Source: an uncultured Eubacteriales bacterium
GTDB lineage: Bacteria; Bacillota; Clostridia; Oscillospirales; CAG-272
Direction: 5' to 3'
NCBI GenBank assembly: GCA_934474225.1
Contig: CAKSLU010000001.1
Span: 70,905-134,904 of the forward strand
DNA length: 64,000 nt
The notes beneath the pieces are model-generated. The model did not search any database and was not told the DNA's origin. It saw only the letters and a program-made list of their open reading frames with translations. This document shows positions 41,556 to 50,080 of this stretch, piece after piece (within the stretch, counting starts at the first letter, position 1; every line of letters begins with the position of its first letter). Position numbers and translations under genes: made by a program.

Positions 41556-43787
41556 TTACTTCGCAAAACAGTAGGTATAGCTGCCGTTCTTTCGCAGGGC
41601 GAGCGCCTCGCTCGGAAAGTCGGCAAAATCCGCAAGTTCTGCATTGGCAAACAGAAGCGCGGCTTCGGTTCTCAGCGTGAACGCATGTTTGGTGATGGGT
41701 GCATGCTGACCGAGAATGACCAAACCTGCATCCCGCATCGTGCTTTCTGCGTCCAGCGCTGTGTCGCCGAAAGAAGAACCGAGATACAGCACCTTGTCTT
41801 CATCCGCCGCCACCGACAGGCAAATCACAGGGTGCGTCGAGCGTTTCAGCATCTGCGGCGTGGTCAGCGTAATGCGGCAGTTGGCAAACGCGATTGGCAT
41901 GTCATAATCCACTTCGACCACCTCCACGCCGTTACGCTCGGCTGTCGCGGCCAGTGCGGCGCGCACATTGTAGTCGGACTCCCGCACGGCAGGCGGCAAA
42001 TACAGCCGCTTGATGTGCGTGCGCGAAACAAGTTTGTTGAAGGTACTGATATGCAGTATATGATAATGTGTCGGAAGATAGCCGTCCAGTTCCGGGTCAT
42101 AGAGCTGCTCGGCAATGTACTCGGCGCGGCGGGTTGGGGCGGACGCGCCGGTGGAAACATCGATGTACAATGTTTCGCCGCCGGAAGCAACGACAAAGCC
42201 GTCATTCTTTCCTTCTGCCATGAATACCGTGCGGTCGGCAGAGGCAAACGATGCATTGAACATCGGAATGTAAACCGCAAGTGCCATAAGCGTCAACAGA
42301 GCGGGCAAAGCAGTGAAGGCAGGATGCTTCAGTTTCAGAAAGAGCAAAAGCAGCGTGAGCGAAACGCCGCAGACGGCAATCGGCAGGGCGAGCGGCTGCC
42401 TGAGCGAGATAATGAGGTTATCCCCGTCGGCAAGCCGTGCGGCGGCACCGCAAATCACTTCGCAGACATTCTCCGTCAGATGCACAACAGGCGCATAACC
42501 GCAAAGCAGTACCGAAAACGGTGCGAGATACAGGAAAAGCTCAAAGAGCGGCACAATCAGCAGATTGCCGAGCGGTGCTGCCAGTGAAGTCTCACCAAAG
42601 CAGATTGCCGTGATGGGCAGCGAACCGAAGAATACTGCTACGGTAAGCATCAGACGGGATGCCTGCCCGAACAGAAAGGAAAGGAGACGCCCGCCGCGCC
42701 CTGCAGGCATGCGAACCTTTGCAAGCAGCTCGTTCAGCACCAGAATGGAAAATGTGGCGGTGAAGGACAGCCACAGCCCGATATCCAGTACCGCATACGG
42801 GTGAATGACAATCAGCAGACAGACCGAAATAAAAAGCGCCGTATAGGCATCCCGCGTCCTGCCGAGCAGAAAGGCGAGGTAAGTGAGAAGCGCCATGATG
42901 CCCGCGCGGCAGACCGACGCGGAAAAGCCGGATATGCCCATATAAAGAAATGCCGCCGGAATCAGCAGCACATAGATTTGTTTTTTATTCAGTCGAAAAA
43001 GGCGCAGAAGAGACACAAGAAGCCCGAGCAGCACCGAAAAATGCGTGCCGCTGATGGCGAGAATGTGGCTGATACCGAGACGGCGGAAATCGCGCTTGAC
43101 GGATGCGGCAAGGCTGTCTTTATCGCCGATGAGCAGCGCTTTCAGCATGGCGGCTGTGTCGGTTTTAAAGGTGCGGTCGATGCGTGCGGCAACGGCGCTG
43201 CGGATGCGTGCGAAGAATGGCAGCGGCTGTTTGCCCGTTACGCTGTACGCTGTGACGGCGCAGACAATCAGCACGCCGTGCGCCAAACGGTTGCTGCGCT
43301 CATTGTACCCATAAAGATTCGTATCAAACATGGAGCAGTTCGCCACCCCGGAGACGACATCGCCGACTTCAAGGGCAACTTCACCGTCAAAGCGCAACTC
43401 CGCTGCAAAATGCTTCTTTTCGCCGCCAAAGCGGGAAATCTCGGCGTCATAGACAGAGGTGTAGTCCGCAATGTAATCGGCTTTTGTGATGGTCGCGGTG
43501 ATGTCGACCGCTTCGGTCTGTGCTTCCAGCGGCGCAAGCGTTCTGTCAAAGAACATGTGCGCACAAAGCATTGCGCAGGCGCCGAAGAGCATACAGAGCA
43601 GCAGCGTGAAGAAACCGCGCCGCAGTTTTGCAAAGCAGATGATGCCGGCAAGGGCGGGCAGCATGCCTGCACCGAAAAGCAGAATGCCGAGCATGCGCTG
43701 GTTCCCGCTGAAGCAGACGCCGCCGAGGCTTGCGGCGAGAAAAACAGCGCAGGCGGTGAGCAAGGGTCTCTTTGCAAAGATACCCAT
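41556..43787 (-). CDS. comEC: ComEC/Rec2 DNA uptake channel protein
   Basis: 743 residues. N-terminal membrane and OB-like (DUF4131) region, central Competence domain with the conserved LLIGDKDSLAASVKRDFRRLGISHILAISGTHFSVLLGL (shown here as two adjacent blocks: LLIGDK and SHILAISGTHFSVLLG), and a C-terminal beta-lactamase-like domain. ComEC forms the inner-membrane channel for incoming single-stranded DNA. In the last domain the usual THxHxDH is THYHILH: the histidines remain but the Asp is lost, so nuclease activity is doubtful. Other com genes are not in the window. Start at 43787 with AGAGG upstream. Confidence 0.88.
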   Translation of the reverse strand: MGIFAKRPLLTACAVFLAASLGGVCFSGNQRMLGILLFGAGMLPALAGIICFAKLRRGFFTLLLCMLFGACAMLCAHMFFDRTLAPLEAQTEAVDITATITKADYIADYTSVYDAEISRFGGEKKHFAAELRFDGEVALEVGDVVSGVANCSMFDTNLYGYNERSNRLAHGVLIVCAVTAYSVTGKQPLPFFARIRSAVAARIDRTFKTDTAAMLKALLIGDKDSLAASVKRDFRRLGISHILAISGTHFSVLLGLLVSLLRLFRLNKKQIYVLLIPAAFLYMGISGFSASVCRAGIMALLTYLAFLLGRTRDAYTALFISVCLLIVIHPYAVLDIGLWLSFTATFSILVLNELLAKVRMPAGRGGRLLSFLFGQASRLMLTVAVFFGSLPITAICFGETSLAAPLGNLLIVPLFELFLYLAPFSVLLCGYAPVVHLTENVCEVICGAAARLADGDNLIISLRQPLALPIAVCGVSLTLLLLFLKLKHPAFTALPALLTLMALAVYIPMFNASFASADRTVFMAEGKNDGFVVASGGETLYIDVSTGASAPTRRAEYIAEQLYDPELDGYLPTHYHILHISTFNKLVSRTHIKRLYLPPAVRESDYNVRAALAATAERNGVEVVEVDYDMPIAFANCRITLTTPQMLKRSTHPVICLSVAADEDKVLYLGSSFGDTALDAESTMRDAGLVILGQHAPITKHAFTLRTEAALLFANAELADFADFPSEALALRKNGSYTYCFAK

Positions 43788-43829
43788 ATGAACCGCCTCT
43801 TTCCACAGTGATAATAATATTTCGGAACA

Positions 43830-43858
43830 ATTCTACACCACCTTTCGACAATTTTCAA
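43830..43858 (-). promoter_or_regulatory. Promoter of comEC
   Basis: Minus strand TTGAAA (43858-43853), 17-base spacer, TAGAAT (43835-43830). Confidence 0.6.
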
Positions 43859-43903
43859 CCCTCAAAAGTGAAAAAACGCGGAATTTTTATCCGTTTCTTT
43901 GTC

Positions 43904-43932
43904 TTGACGGCGACGCTGCATGAAGTTACAAT
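43904..43932 (+). promoter_or_regulatory. Promoter of galM
   Basis: TTGACG (43904-43909), 17-base spacer, TACAAT (43927-43932). Confidence 0.6.
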
Positions 43933-43971
43933 AAGGGGTGGAAATATGAATCCGAAACGGAGTGAATACAT

Positions 43972-45003
43972 ATGGAAAAACGGCTTTTCGGCAAGTTGGC
44001 AGACGGAAGTGAGATCTACGCCTTTACGCTTGCAAGCGACAGTGTGAAGGTCACCATCCTGAACTACGGCGGCAGAATCCAGTCGATTCTCACGCACGGG
44101 CGCGATGTGGTCTGCGGGTTTGACGCCCTTGATGATTATGTAAACGACAATTCCTATCAGGGCGCTATCATCGGCAGATACGCCAACCGCATCAGCAATG
44201 CCTGCTTTACCCTGAACGGCAAGGAATACAAGCTGGCGGCGAATGACCACGAGGTCAACCACAATCACGGCGGCATTTCAGGTTTTGACCGCAAGGTCTG
44301 GGCGCCTGCCGTCGAGGAGAAGGACGGCGTGGAATCGCTTGTCCTCACCTATATCAGCCCGGATGGGGAAGAGGGCTATCCCGGCACGCTGAATGTGAAG
44401 GTCACCTACACGCTGGTCGGCGGCAGCCTTGCCATTCATTATGAGGCGGTCAGCGACGCGGACACCTATGTCAACCTCACCAACCATTCCTATTTCAACC
44501 TCAAGGGCTACGACAAAGGCACGATTGAGGACCATATGATGACGATCTATGCCGACCGGTTCACAGCGGTTGACCTTCTGCGCATTCCGCTCGGCTACAC
44601 CATTGATGTTGTCGGCACGCCTTTTGACTTCCGCACGCCGAAGCTGATCGGCCGGGATATCGATGTGCCGAACGAACAGATGGGCAACATCGGCGGCTAC
44701 GGCCACAACTATTGGATAAACGGCAAGAAAAAAGAAACTTTCCTCGGCAGAGAACTGATGGTACACGCCGAGGCATCCTGCGAGGGGCTGACGCTGCGCG
44801 TGTCCTCCGACATGCCCTGCGACCAGTTCTATACCTCCAACATTCTGGACGGACCGATTCCGTTCAAGGGCGGCGTCAAGCAGCACAAGCGGCAGGCTAT
44901 CTGCATCGAGCCGCAGTATGAGCCGGACAGCCCTTCCTACGAGCGCACGATTCTGCGCCGCGGCGAAAAGTACGACTTCATGACGGTCTTTACATTTGAA
45001 TAA
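43972..45003 (+). CDS. galM: Aldose 1-epimerase (galactose mutarotase)
   Basis: 343 residues. It interconverts alpha and beta anomers of glucose or galactose. Substrate-binding and catalytic residues: GRYANRISNACF (Arg), NHNHGGISGFDRKVW (His), NLTNHSYFNLKG (catalytic His) and AICIEPQYEPDSPS (catalytic Glu). Length and motif order match GalM (about 340-350). CGGAG lies before the start. It is a single gene, followed by a terminator whose end overlaps the next promoter; no gal genes are adjacent. Confidence 0.94.
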   Translation: MEKRLFGKLADGSEIYAFTLASDSVKVTILNYGGRIQSILTHGRDVVCGFDALDDYVNDNSYQGAIIGRYANRISNACFTLNGKEYKLAANDHEVNHNHGGISGFDRKVWAPAVEEKDGVESLVLTYISPDGEEGYPGTLNVKVTYTLVGGSLAIHYEAVSDADTYVNLTNHSYFNLKGYDKGTIEDHMMTIYADRFTAVDLLRIPLGYTIDVVGTPFDFRTPKLIGRDIDVPNEQMGNIGGYGHNYWINGKKKETFLGRELMVHAEASCEGLTLRVSSDMPCDQFYTSNILDGPIPFKGGVKQHKRQAICIEPQYEPDSPSYERTILRRGEKYDFMTVFTFE

Positions 45004-45014
45004 AAATAAAAGGG

Positions 45015-45052
45015 AACAAGCGGTGCTTTCCGAAAGCACCGCTTGTTTTTTT
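45015..45052 (+). terminator. Terminator of galM
   Basis: 16-base stem AACAAGCGGTGCTTTC with its complement, followed by seven T. The T run also supplies the -35 box of the next promoter. Confidence 0.88.
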
Positions 45053-45071
45053 CGCACGGATATGGTATGAT
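45043..45071 (+). promoter_or_regulatory. Promoter of the lactonase gene
   Basis: TTGTTT (45043-45048), 17-base spacer, TATGAT (45066-45071), partly inside the galM terminator. Confidence 0.5.
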
Positions 45072-45122
45072 AGAAAGCGTTCAGGATTACAAGGGCGCAT
45101 GCGCGCCGAAAAGGAGAGAATT

Positions 45123-46109
45123 ATGGAACTTTTAATTTCGGGCTACGGCCCCGCAGGACGCAAGAATCTTATCAAATGCGATGCGCACGGCAAAGTGGTC
45201 TGGGCGGACACGGTGGAGTCCCCCAGCTTTATCTGCACCGCCGGCGACCGTCTGTTTGCCGGTACGGAGAACGATGATTACGCCGTGTTCACCGCCTATG
45301 TCAAGGACGGCGACGGCTATCGCATGACCGACAGCCTGCGCTTTGACGGTGTCGGCTGCCTCTGCCACATCTGCTATTCCGAGAAGCACGCCATGCTGTT
45401 CGGCGCATGCTGGGGATCGGGACATCTGATTTATGCGTCGCTCGATCAGAACGGCAAATTCCACGGCGCGGGCAAACTCCTGCAGGTCAACGAGACCGGC
45501 GACAACAGCCTCATTACGCGTGCGCACTTTGTGCATGTCAATCACGCCGAGGATACGCTGATGGTGAATAATGTCGGGCTTGACATCATTTACTTTTATG
45601 AGATTGCGGACGGCACCGTGCGCGAAAAGGACCGCATCTACACCGAGCGCGGGCAGCATCCGCGCCACTCGGTCTACAACAAGGACGAGAGCCTGCTCTA
45701 TGTCGTGACCGAGCTTTCCAACGAAGTGCTGGTCTATGCGATGCCCGAGAAAAAGCTGCTTCAGCGCATCTCAACGCTGCCGGAGGGCTTTGTCGGCAAG
45801 AGCCATTGCTCGGCGATCTGCCTCTCGCCGGATGAAAAAACGCTGTATGCCGCCAACCGCTACAGTGAATCGCTGGTCTACTTCAAAGTCGGTGCGGACG
45901 GTCTGCTTACAAAGGTCTTGCAGGAGCCGACAGAGGCGGAGAAGCCGCGGCACATGATTCTGACGAAGGACGGGCGCGCCCTTGTTGTCTGCTATCAGGT
46001 GACGGGCGAAGTCTATATCAAGCCGCTCGGCGAAGACGGTTTGCCTGTACCGGGCGCGGCGACGCATTTTCCGTTTGCTGACGCTGCCTGCGCTGTGCAT
46101 CTCGGCTGA
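45123..46109 (+). CDS. pgl: Beta-propeller lactonase (6-phosphogluconolactonase, YbhE/YkgB type)
   Basis: 328 residues from the ATG at 45123 (AAAGGAGAG upstream). Seven-bladed propeller of the lactonase family: RGQHPRHSVYNKDESLLYVV and SAICLSPDEKTLYAANRYSE and EKPRHMILTKDGRALVV are the repeated PRH-x(n)-G-LYV-type blades. The family includes 6-phosphogluconolactonase of the pentose phosphate pathway. Many anaerobes with this protein lack the oxidative branch, so another lactone may be the substrate. Placement after galM suggests sugar metabolism. Confidence 0.85.
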   Translation: MELLISGYGPAGRKNLIKCDAHGKVVWADTVESPSFICTAGDRLFAGTENDDYAVFTAYVKDGDGYRMTDSLRFDGVGCLCHICYSEKHAMLFGACWGSGHLIYASLDQNGKFHGAGKLLQVNETGDNSLITRAHFVHVNHAEDTLMVNNVGLDIIYFYEIADGTVREKDRIYTERGQHPRHSVYNKDESLLYVVTELSNEVLVYAMPEKKLLQRISTLPEGFVGKSHCSAICLSPDEKTLYAANRYSESLVYFKVGADGLLTKVLQEPTEAEKPRHMILTKDGRALVVCYQVTGEVYIKPLGEDGLPVPGAATHFPFADAACAVHLG

Positions 46110-46143
46110 GAAAGCGCTTTTTCCCGAAAATTCGATGCGGCGC

Positions 46144-46172
46144 TTGCCTTTTCGGCGGATGTGTGCTATAAT
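46144..46172 (+). promoter_or_regulatory. Promoter of the E2-like gene
   Basis: TTGCCT (46144-46149), 17-base spacer, TATAAT (46167-46172). Confidence 0.7.
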
Positions 46173-46213
46173 AACTTGATAAAACTCGGATTTCATACCC
46201 GGGAGGACCGAAT

Positions 46214-47089
46214 ATGAGTAAGAAACGCCGCTTCGGCGACCGGAAGGATGGCAGACGCGTCCGCACGATGTCGCCTATGTCCTATGTCATTCCATATATC
46301 ATGCGCACGCGCAACGATGCGCAGAATCAGATTGCAGACACCATTGACATCACCGAGGCTGACAAATTCCTGCGCGAAATGCGCGCCAAGGGGTATAAGA
46401 GCATCAGCGTTTTGCATGTGTTTATCGCGGCGTACATCCGCGCGATTGCGATGCGCCCCGGCATCAACCGTTTCTGCTCCGGGCAGAAGATTTATCACCG
46501 CAACACGATTGAGATCAACATGGCGGTGAAAAAGGAAATGTCTCTGGACGCGCCGGACACGATGATCAAAGTCCGCTTTGAGCCGACCGACACCATCACG
46601 GATGTATATGAAAAGTTCAACGCCGTGGTTGAAAAGGCGACGGCGGAGGGGAGCAACACCGATTTTGACAAGACGGCGCGCTTGCTGACCCATTTGCCCG
46701 GCATTCTGTTTCGTGCGACGGTTCGCTTGCTCGAATTTCTCGATTACCACGGCTGGCTGCCGCAGGCACTGCTCGACGTCAGCCCGTTCCACGGTTCGAT
46801 GATCATCACCAGCATGGGCTCGCTCGGCATCCCGCCGATTTACCATCACCTCTACAACTTCGGCAATCTGCCGGTGTTCATCTCTTACGGGCTGAAATAT
46901 CACAAGAATGTGATGAATGCAAGCGGCGCTGTGGAGCGTCGCACCATGATCGATGTCAAGGTCGTCACCGATGAGCGCATCTGCGACGGCTTCTATTTCG
47001 CATCGGCGCTCAAACTGATCCGCAAATTTGTGGCATCGCCTGCGCTGCTCACCACACCGCCCGAAACGGTGCTGGACGACATCGATTGA
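46214..47089 (+). CDS. Stand-alone E2 acyltransferase-like protein, catalytic His replaced
   Basis: 291 residues. The fold matches the catalytic (inner-core) domain of 2-oxo-acid dehydrogenase E2 and chloramphenicol acetyltransferase-type proteins: ISVLHVFIAAYIRAIAMRPG, NTIEINMAVKKEM, GSMIITSMGSLGIPPIYHHL and the final MIDVKVVTDERICDGFYFAS. No lipoyl or E1/E3-binding domain is present, and no E1 or E3 gene is nearby. In true E2 the last motif is DHRxxDG; here His is Glu (DERICDG), so ordinary acyl transfer is unlikely. It could be a structural or regulatory protein or use another residue. GGGAGG precedes the start. Confidence 0.75.
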   Translation: MSKKRRFGDRKDGRRVRTMSPMSYVIPYIMRTRNDAQNQIADTIDITEADKFLREMRAKGYKSISVLHVFIAAYIRAIAMRPGINRFCSGQKIYHRNTIEINMAVKKEMSLDAPDTMIKVRFEPTDTITDVYEKFNAVVEKATAEGSNTDFDKTARLLTHLPGILFRATVRLLEFLDYHGWLPQALLDVSPFHGSMIITSMGSLGIPPIYHHLYNFGNLPVFISYGLKYHKNVMNASGAVERRTMIDVKVVTDERICDGFYFASALKLIRKFVASPALLTTPPETVLDDID

Positions 47090-47096
47090 AACATAT

Positions 47097-47125
47097 AAAA
47101 AGGAACGCGAAAGCGTTCCTTTTTT
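47097..47125. terminator. Bidirectional terminator
   Basis: Stem AAAAAGGAACGC/GCGTTCCTTTTT with a GAAA loop, between convergent genes. Confidence 0.88.
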
Positions 47126-47129
47126 GCAC

Positions 47130-47618
47130 TTATTTTGTATACTGATACGCCAGCCTGTCCGTGCCGTCGGCAGCGGTGATGTGCCCGCAGAAGGCAAATC
47201 CGTTTTTGGTGATGAGGTGCTGCATGACGCGGTTGTTCTCGTGCGTGTCGATGCGCAGATTGTCGATGCGGCTCTTGCAGTAGTCGATGGCGGCGGCAAA
47301 CACACCGGGGACTTCGCCGCCGGAGGCGATGCGGTGAATCGTACCGTAGGGCGCATCATTTTTCCATGCGCCGCCGCGGATTACGGCGTAAGTTTTGTCG
47401 GCGCCGATGACAAAGACGAACACGCCACGGACTTTTCCGGTGTCATCCGTGAGAACATAGGAAATCTGCTTTGCGATGTCGTCTTCAATCAGTTCGCGCG
47501 TCGGATAGACATTGCTCCACTGCGTGGGGTTGCCGCTCTCGCGCATGAACTGCTGTGCGCGGGCGTAGATTTCCATGATGCGGTCAAGGTCTGCTGTATT
47601 TGCGCTGCGGATATGCAT
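47130..47618 (-). CDS. GNAT-family acetyltransferase
   Basis: 162 residues from the ATG at 47618 (GGAGG upstream). MHIRSANTADLDRIMEIYARAQQFM is a classic GNAT start, and WSNVYPTRELIEDDI and LRIDTHENNRVMQHLITKNG are typical of the branch with a family member near YjdJ. The acetyl-CoA loop (HRIASGGEVPGVFAAAI) departs from R-x-x-G-x-G/A. The stop of the ABC-F gene lies one base before its start, so translation is probably coupled. Substrate unknown. Confidence 0.82.
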   Translation of the reverse strand: MHIRSANTADLDRIMEIYARAQQFMRESGNPTQWSNVYPTRELIEDDIAKQISYVLTDDTGKVRGVFVFVIGADKTYAVIRGGAWKNDAPYGTIHRIASGGEVPGVFAAAIDYCKSRIDNLRIDTHENNRVMQHLITKNGFAFCGHITAADGTDRLAYQYTK

Positions 47619-47619
47619 A

Positions 47620-49569
47620 TTATTCCTCCGTCCATTCATAGAGTTGCAGGAGACGGTCTTCAATCACGGTCTTGCGGTCGTCCAGCTCTGCCGCGCGGAT
47701 ATAGTCGCTTGCCGCGTTGCCGTAGAGCTCGTCGGTCACGCGCGCAAGCTCGGCTTCCAGCTCCTCAATCTCGCGGCGGTATGCCGCCAGCTTGCGTTCT
47801 TCCTTGCGCTTTTCGGCAACATCGCGTTTCTGCTGCAAAAAGCTTTCTTTGCTGCCGGTATTCTCCGGCTTCTGCTCCGGCTCGGCGGCAAGCGCCGCCT
47901 CGGGAGAGAAGAGAAGTTCGCGTTTTGCACGATAGGCGGCGTAGATGTCTGTATCGTAGGCGGCGGGGGTGAAGACAAAGGTCGAGCAGGGGAAGTCTGC
48001 CGGCATGATTTCGATGATTTTCGTCGCCAGCTTTTCAATGAAATAGCGGTCGTGCGAGACGCAGACAAGCGTGCCGTCAAATTCGCGCAGTGCGTCCTCG
48101 AGCACCTCGCGGGAGGCGATGTCGAGATGGTTGGTCGGTTCGTCGAGGACGAGCAGGTTGACCTTGGAGAGAATCAGCTTTGCCATCGTCAGCCGCGCGC
48201 GCTCGCCGCCGCTCAGGTCGGCAACGCGCTTTTCGGTGTCTTCATATTTGAACAGAAACAGCGCAAGCGTGCTGCGGATGTCGAATTCGGTCAGGGTCGG
48301 GTAGGCGTTCCAAAGCTCGTCGAGCACGGTCGAGCTTTCGTCGAGGTTTTGATTCTCCTGGTCGTAGTACGCCGCCTTGATGTTGTAGCCGAGTTCCACC
48401 GTGCCGCCCGTCGGCTTAAGTTTGCCGACCAGCACCTTCATCAGCGTAGATTTGCCGCAGCCGTTCGGCCCCGCAAAGAACACGCGCTCGCCTTTTTTGA
48501 TGAGAAAGGTCAGATCACGGAAGACGACCTTGTCGCCGAAACGCATGGACAGATTATTGGCGCGGATAACCTCGTTGGCGCTCGGCGGCGCGCTCTGGAA
48601 GGACATGCGAATCGACTTCAGCTCGTCGGTCGGTTTCTCCACTTTGTCCATATGCTTGAGGTAGTTTTCCTTGGCGCGGATGGTGACAAAGTTGCGCTCC
48701 TGCCCCCAGCGGCGCTGCTGCTCCATCATCGCCTCCACGCGGGCAATTTCCTTTTGCTGCTGATTGTACTTTTTCAGTTCCGCCTCGCGGTTCTCGGCGC
48801 GCTGGCGCTGTGCCTCGGTGTAATTGCCGTTATAGAGCTTCGCCGTGTGATGCTCGATGTGCAGCGTTTTGTTGGTCACGCGGTCGAGGAAGTAGCGGTC
48901 ATGCGAAATCACCAGTACCGTGTTGCGATATGCGGCGAGAAAACCTTCGAGCCAGACGATGGTTTCGGCGTCGAGGTGGTTGGTCGGCTCGTCCAGCATT
49001 AAGATGTCCGGCTCGGACGCAAGCAGGCGTGCAAGCGCCAGGCGCGTGCGCTGCCCGCCGCTGAGTTTGGTGACGGGGAGCGCCATCATGCCCTCGTCAA
49101 AGCCCATTTTGGCAAGGATGCTCTTGCACTTGCCGCGGAAGTACTGCCCGCCGCTCTGCGCAAAGCTGTGGCTGAGGTCGGCAAGTTCCGCCGCCATGGC
49201 GATGTAGCCTGCCGATGTTACATCGGTGCGCTTGGCAAGCGCGTCTTCCAGCTCTGCCAGCCGCTTTTCGGCGGAAAGGAGAGCGGGGAAGGCAAGGTAC
49301 ATGTGCTCGAGCGCGCTCTCACCGCCGCCCTCATCGGTCATGTCCGCGTTCTGCGCCAGCATGCCGATGGTTTTGCCCTTGGAGACATAGACCGCGCCGC
49401 TGTCCGGCGTGTATTCGCCGGTGATAATGCGGAACAGCGAAGTTTTACCCGCGCCGTTGACGCCGATGATGCCGAGGCGGTCGCCCTCATTGATGGAAAA
49501 CGATATATTTTCGAGAACCGTCGTCGTGCCGAAACGGAGCGACAGATCGGTTGTACTTAAAATAATCAT
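47620..49569 (-). CDS. ABC-F family ATPase (translation factor type)
   Basis: 649 residues with two ATPase domains and no membrane helices. Domain 1: Walker [11 protein letters not shown], signature [15 protein letters not shown], Walker [13 protein letters not shown]. Domain 2: [39 protein letters not shown] basic linker lies between (about 240-320; [15 protein letters not shown]). A coiled-coil C-terminus (about 560-649) resembles the Uup/YdiF group. ABC-F proteins act on stalled ribosomes or give resistance by target protection; this looks like a housekeeping type. Promoter at 49606-49634. Confidence 0.92.
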   Translation of the reverse strand: MIILSTTDLSLRFGTTTVLENISFSINEGDRLGIIGVNGAGKTSLFRIITGEYTPDSGAVYVSKGKTIGMLAQNADMTDEGGGESALEHMYLAFPALLSAEKRLAELEDALAKRTDVTSAGYIAMAAELADLSHSFAQSGGQYFRGKCKSILAKMGFDEGMMALPVTKLSGGQRTRLALARLLASEPDILMLDEPTNHLDAETIVWLEGFLAAYRNTVLVISHDRYFLDRVTNKTLHIEHHTAKLYNGNYTEAQRQRAENREAELKKYNQQQKEIARVEAMMEQQRRWGQERNFVTIRAKENYLKHMDKVEKPTDELKSIRMSFQSAPPSANEVIRANNLSMRFGDKVVFRDLTFLIKKGERVFFAGPNGCGKSTLMKVLVGKLKPTGGTVELGYNIKAAYYDQENQNLDESSTVLDELWNAYPTLTEFDIRSTLALFLFKYEDTEKRVADLSGGERARLTMAKLILSKVNLLVLDEPTNHLDIASREVLEDALREFDGTLVCVSHDRYFIEKLATKIIEIMPADFPCSTFVFTPAAYDTDIYAAYRAKRELLFSPEAALAAEPEQKPENTGSKESFLQQKRDVAEKRKEERKLAAYRREIEELEAELARVTDELYGNAASDYIRAAELDDRKTVIEDRLLQLYEWTEE

Positions 49570-49605
49570 GATAAAGTCCCTGTTTCAAAAAAAGAATCCT
49601 TACAT

Positions 49606-49634
49606 ATCATAACACAGACCGCTCCGTGTGTCAA
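49606..49634 (-). promoter_or_regulatory. Promoter of the ABC-F/GNAT operon
   Basis: Minus strand TTGACA (49634-49629), 17-base spacer, TATGAT (49611-49606). Confidence 0.75.
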
Positions 49635-49704
49635 ATATAGAAAAATTTGATGCTGATATTTTTCGCATTTTCCGCCATACTATTCTTGACGGGAGGGAAG
49701 AAAC

Positions 49705-49902
49705 ATGAATCTGAACATGAGCAAGAAGAAGACGGCGACGATGACGAGCGCGGCGCTCACGGGCATGATGGTCGGCGCGGCGGTCGGCATGGCGGCGAAA
49801 AGCATGATGAAGCCGAAGAAACGCAAACTGGCAAAGTCGGCGTCAAAGGCGATCGGCGCCGTCGGCGAGACGATGCAGAATATCTCGTCTTACCTGAAAT
49901 AA
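49705..49902 (+). CDS. Small membrane-associated basic protein
   Basis: 65 residues. GGGAGGG lies eight bases before the start. A central Ala/Gly/Met helix (TSAALTGMMVGAAVGMAAKSMM) could span or lie on the membrane; both sides are lysine-rich (MSKKKTATM, KPKKRKLAKSASKAIG). It resembles the short YtxH/DUF3918-like proteins of Firmicutes by layout only. It ends directly at a perfect 36-base palindromic terminator. No promoter with a good -35 was found; a sporulation promoter is possible. Function unknown. Confidence 0.65.
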   Translation: MNLNMSKKKTATMTSAALTGMMVGAAVGMAAKSMMKPKKRKLAKSASKAIGAVGETMQNISSYLK

Positions 49903-49936
49903 AATAAATGCGATGCCGCGGCATCGCATTTATTTT
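49901..49936. terminator. Terminator of the small protein
   Basis: A perfect 36-base palindrome, half AAAATAAATGCGATGCCG, overlapping the stop codon and ending in a T run. Confidence 0.85.
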
Positions 49937-49940
49937 TAAT

Positions 49941-50047
49941 CAGTCGAAAACCGAGGTTTTCGACTGGGGCAATGTCGATTACTCGCGTCTCGCTCACCGC
50001 TCGCGACATTTAAGGAGTAAAAAAGCCGGCGCAGCCGTCTTTTTTAC
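49941..50047. repeat. Cluster of inverted repeats between convergent genes
   Basis: Three further palindromes follow the terminator: CAGTCGAAAACC-GA-GGTTTTCGACTG (49941-49966), AATGTCG (49971-49977) paired with CGACATT (50004-50010), and GTAAAAAAG-C-CGGC/GCCG-T-CTTTTTTAC (50017-50047). The last ends in T on the minus strand and probably terminates the flavodiiron gene. The others are unexplained; a REP/MITE-like element is possible. Confidence 0.55.
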
Positions 50048-50080
50048 GAGATTTAATTTTGCCTTTCAGGTGATTCTTTT

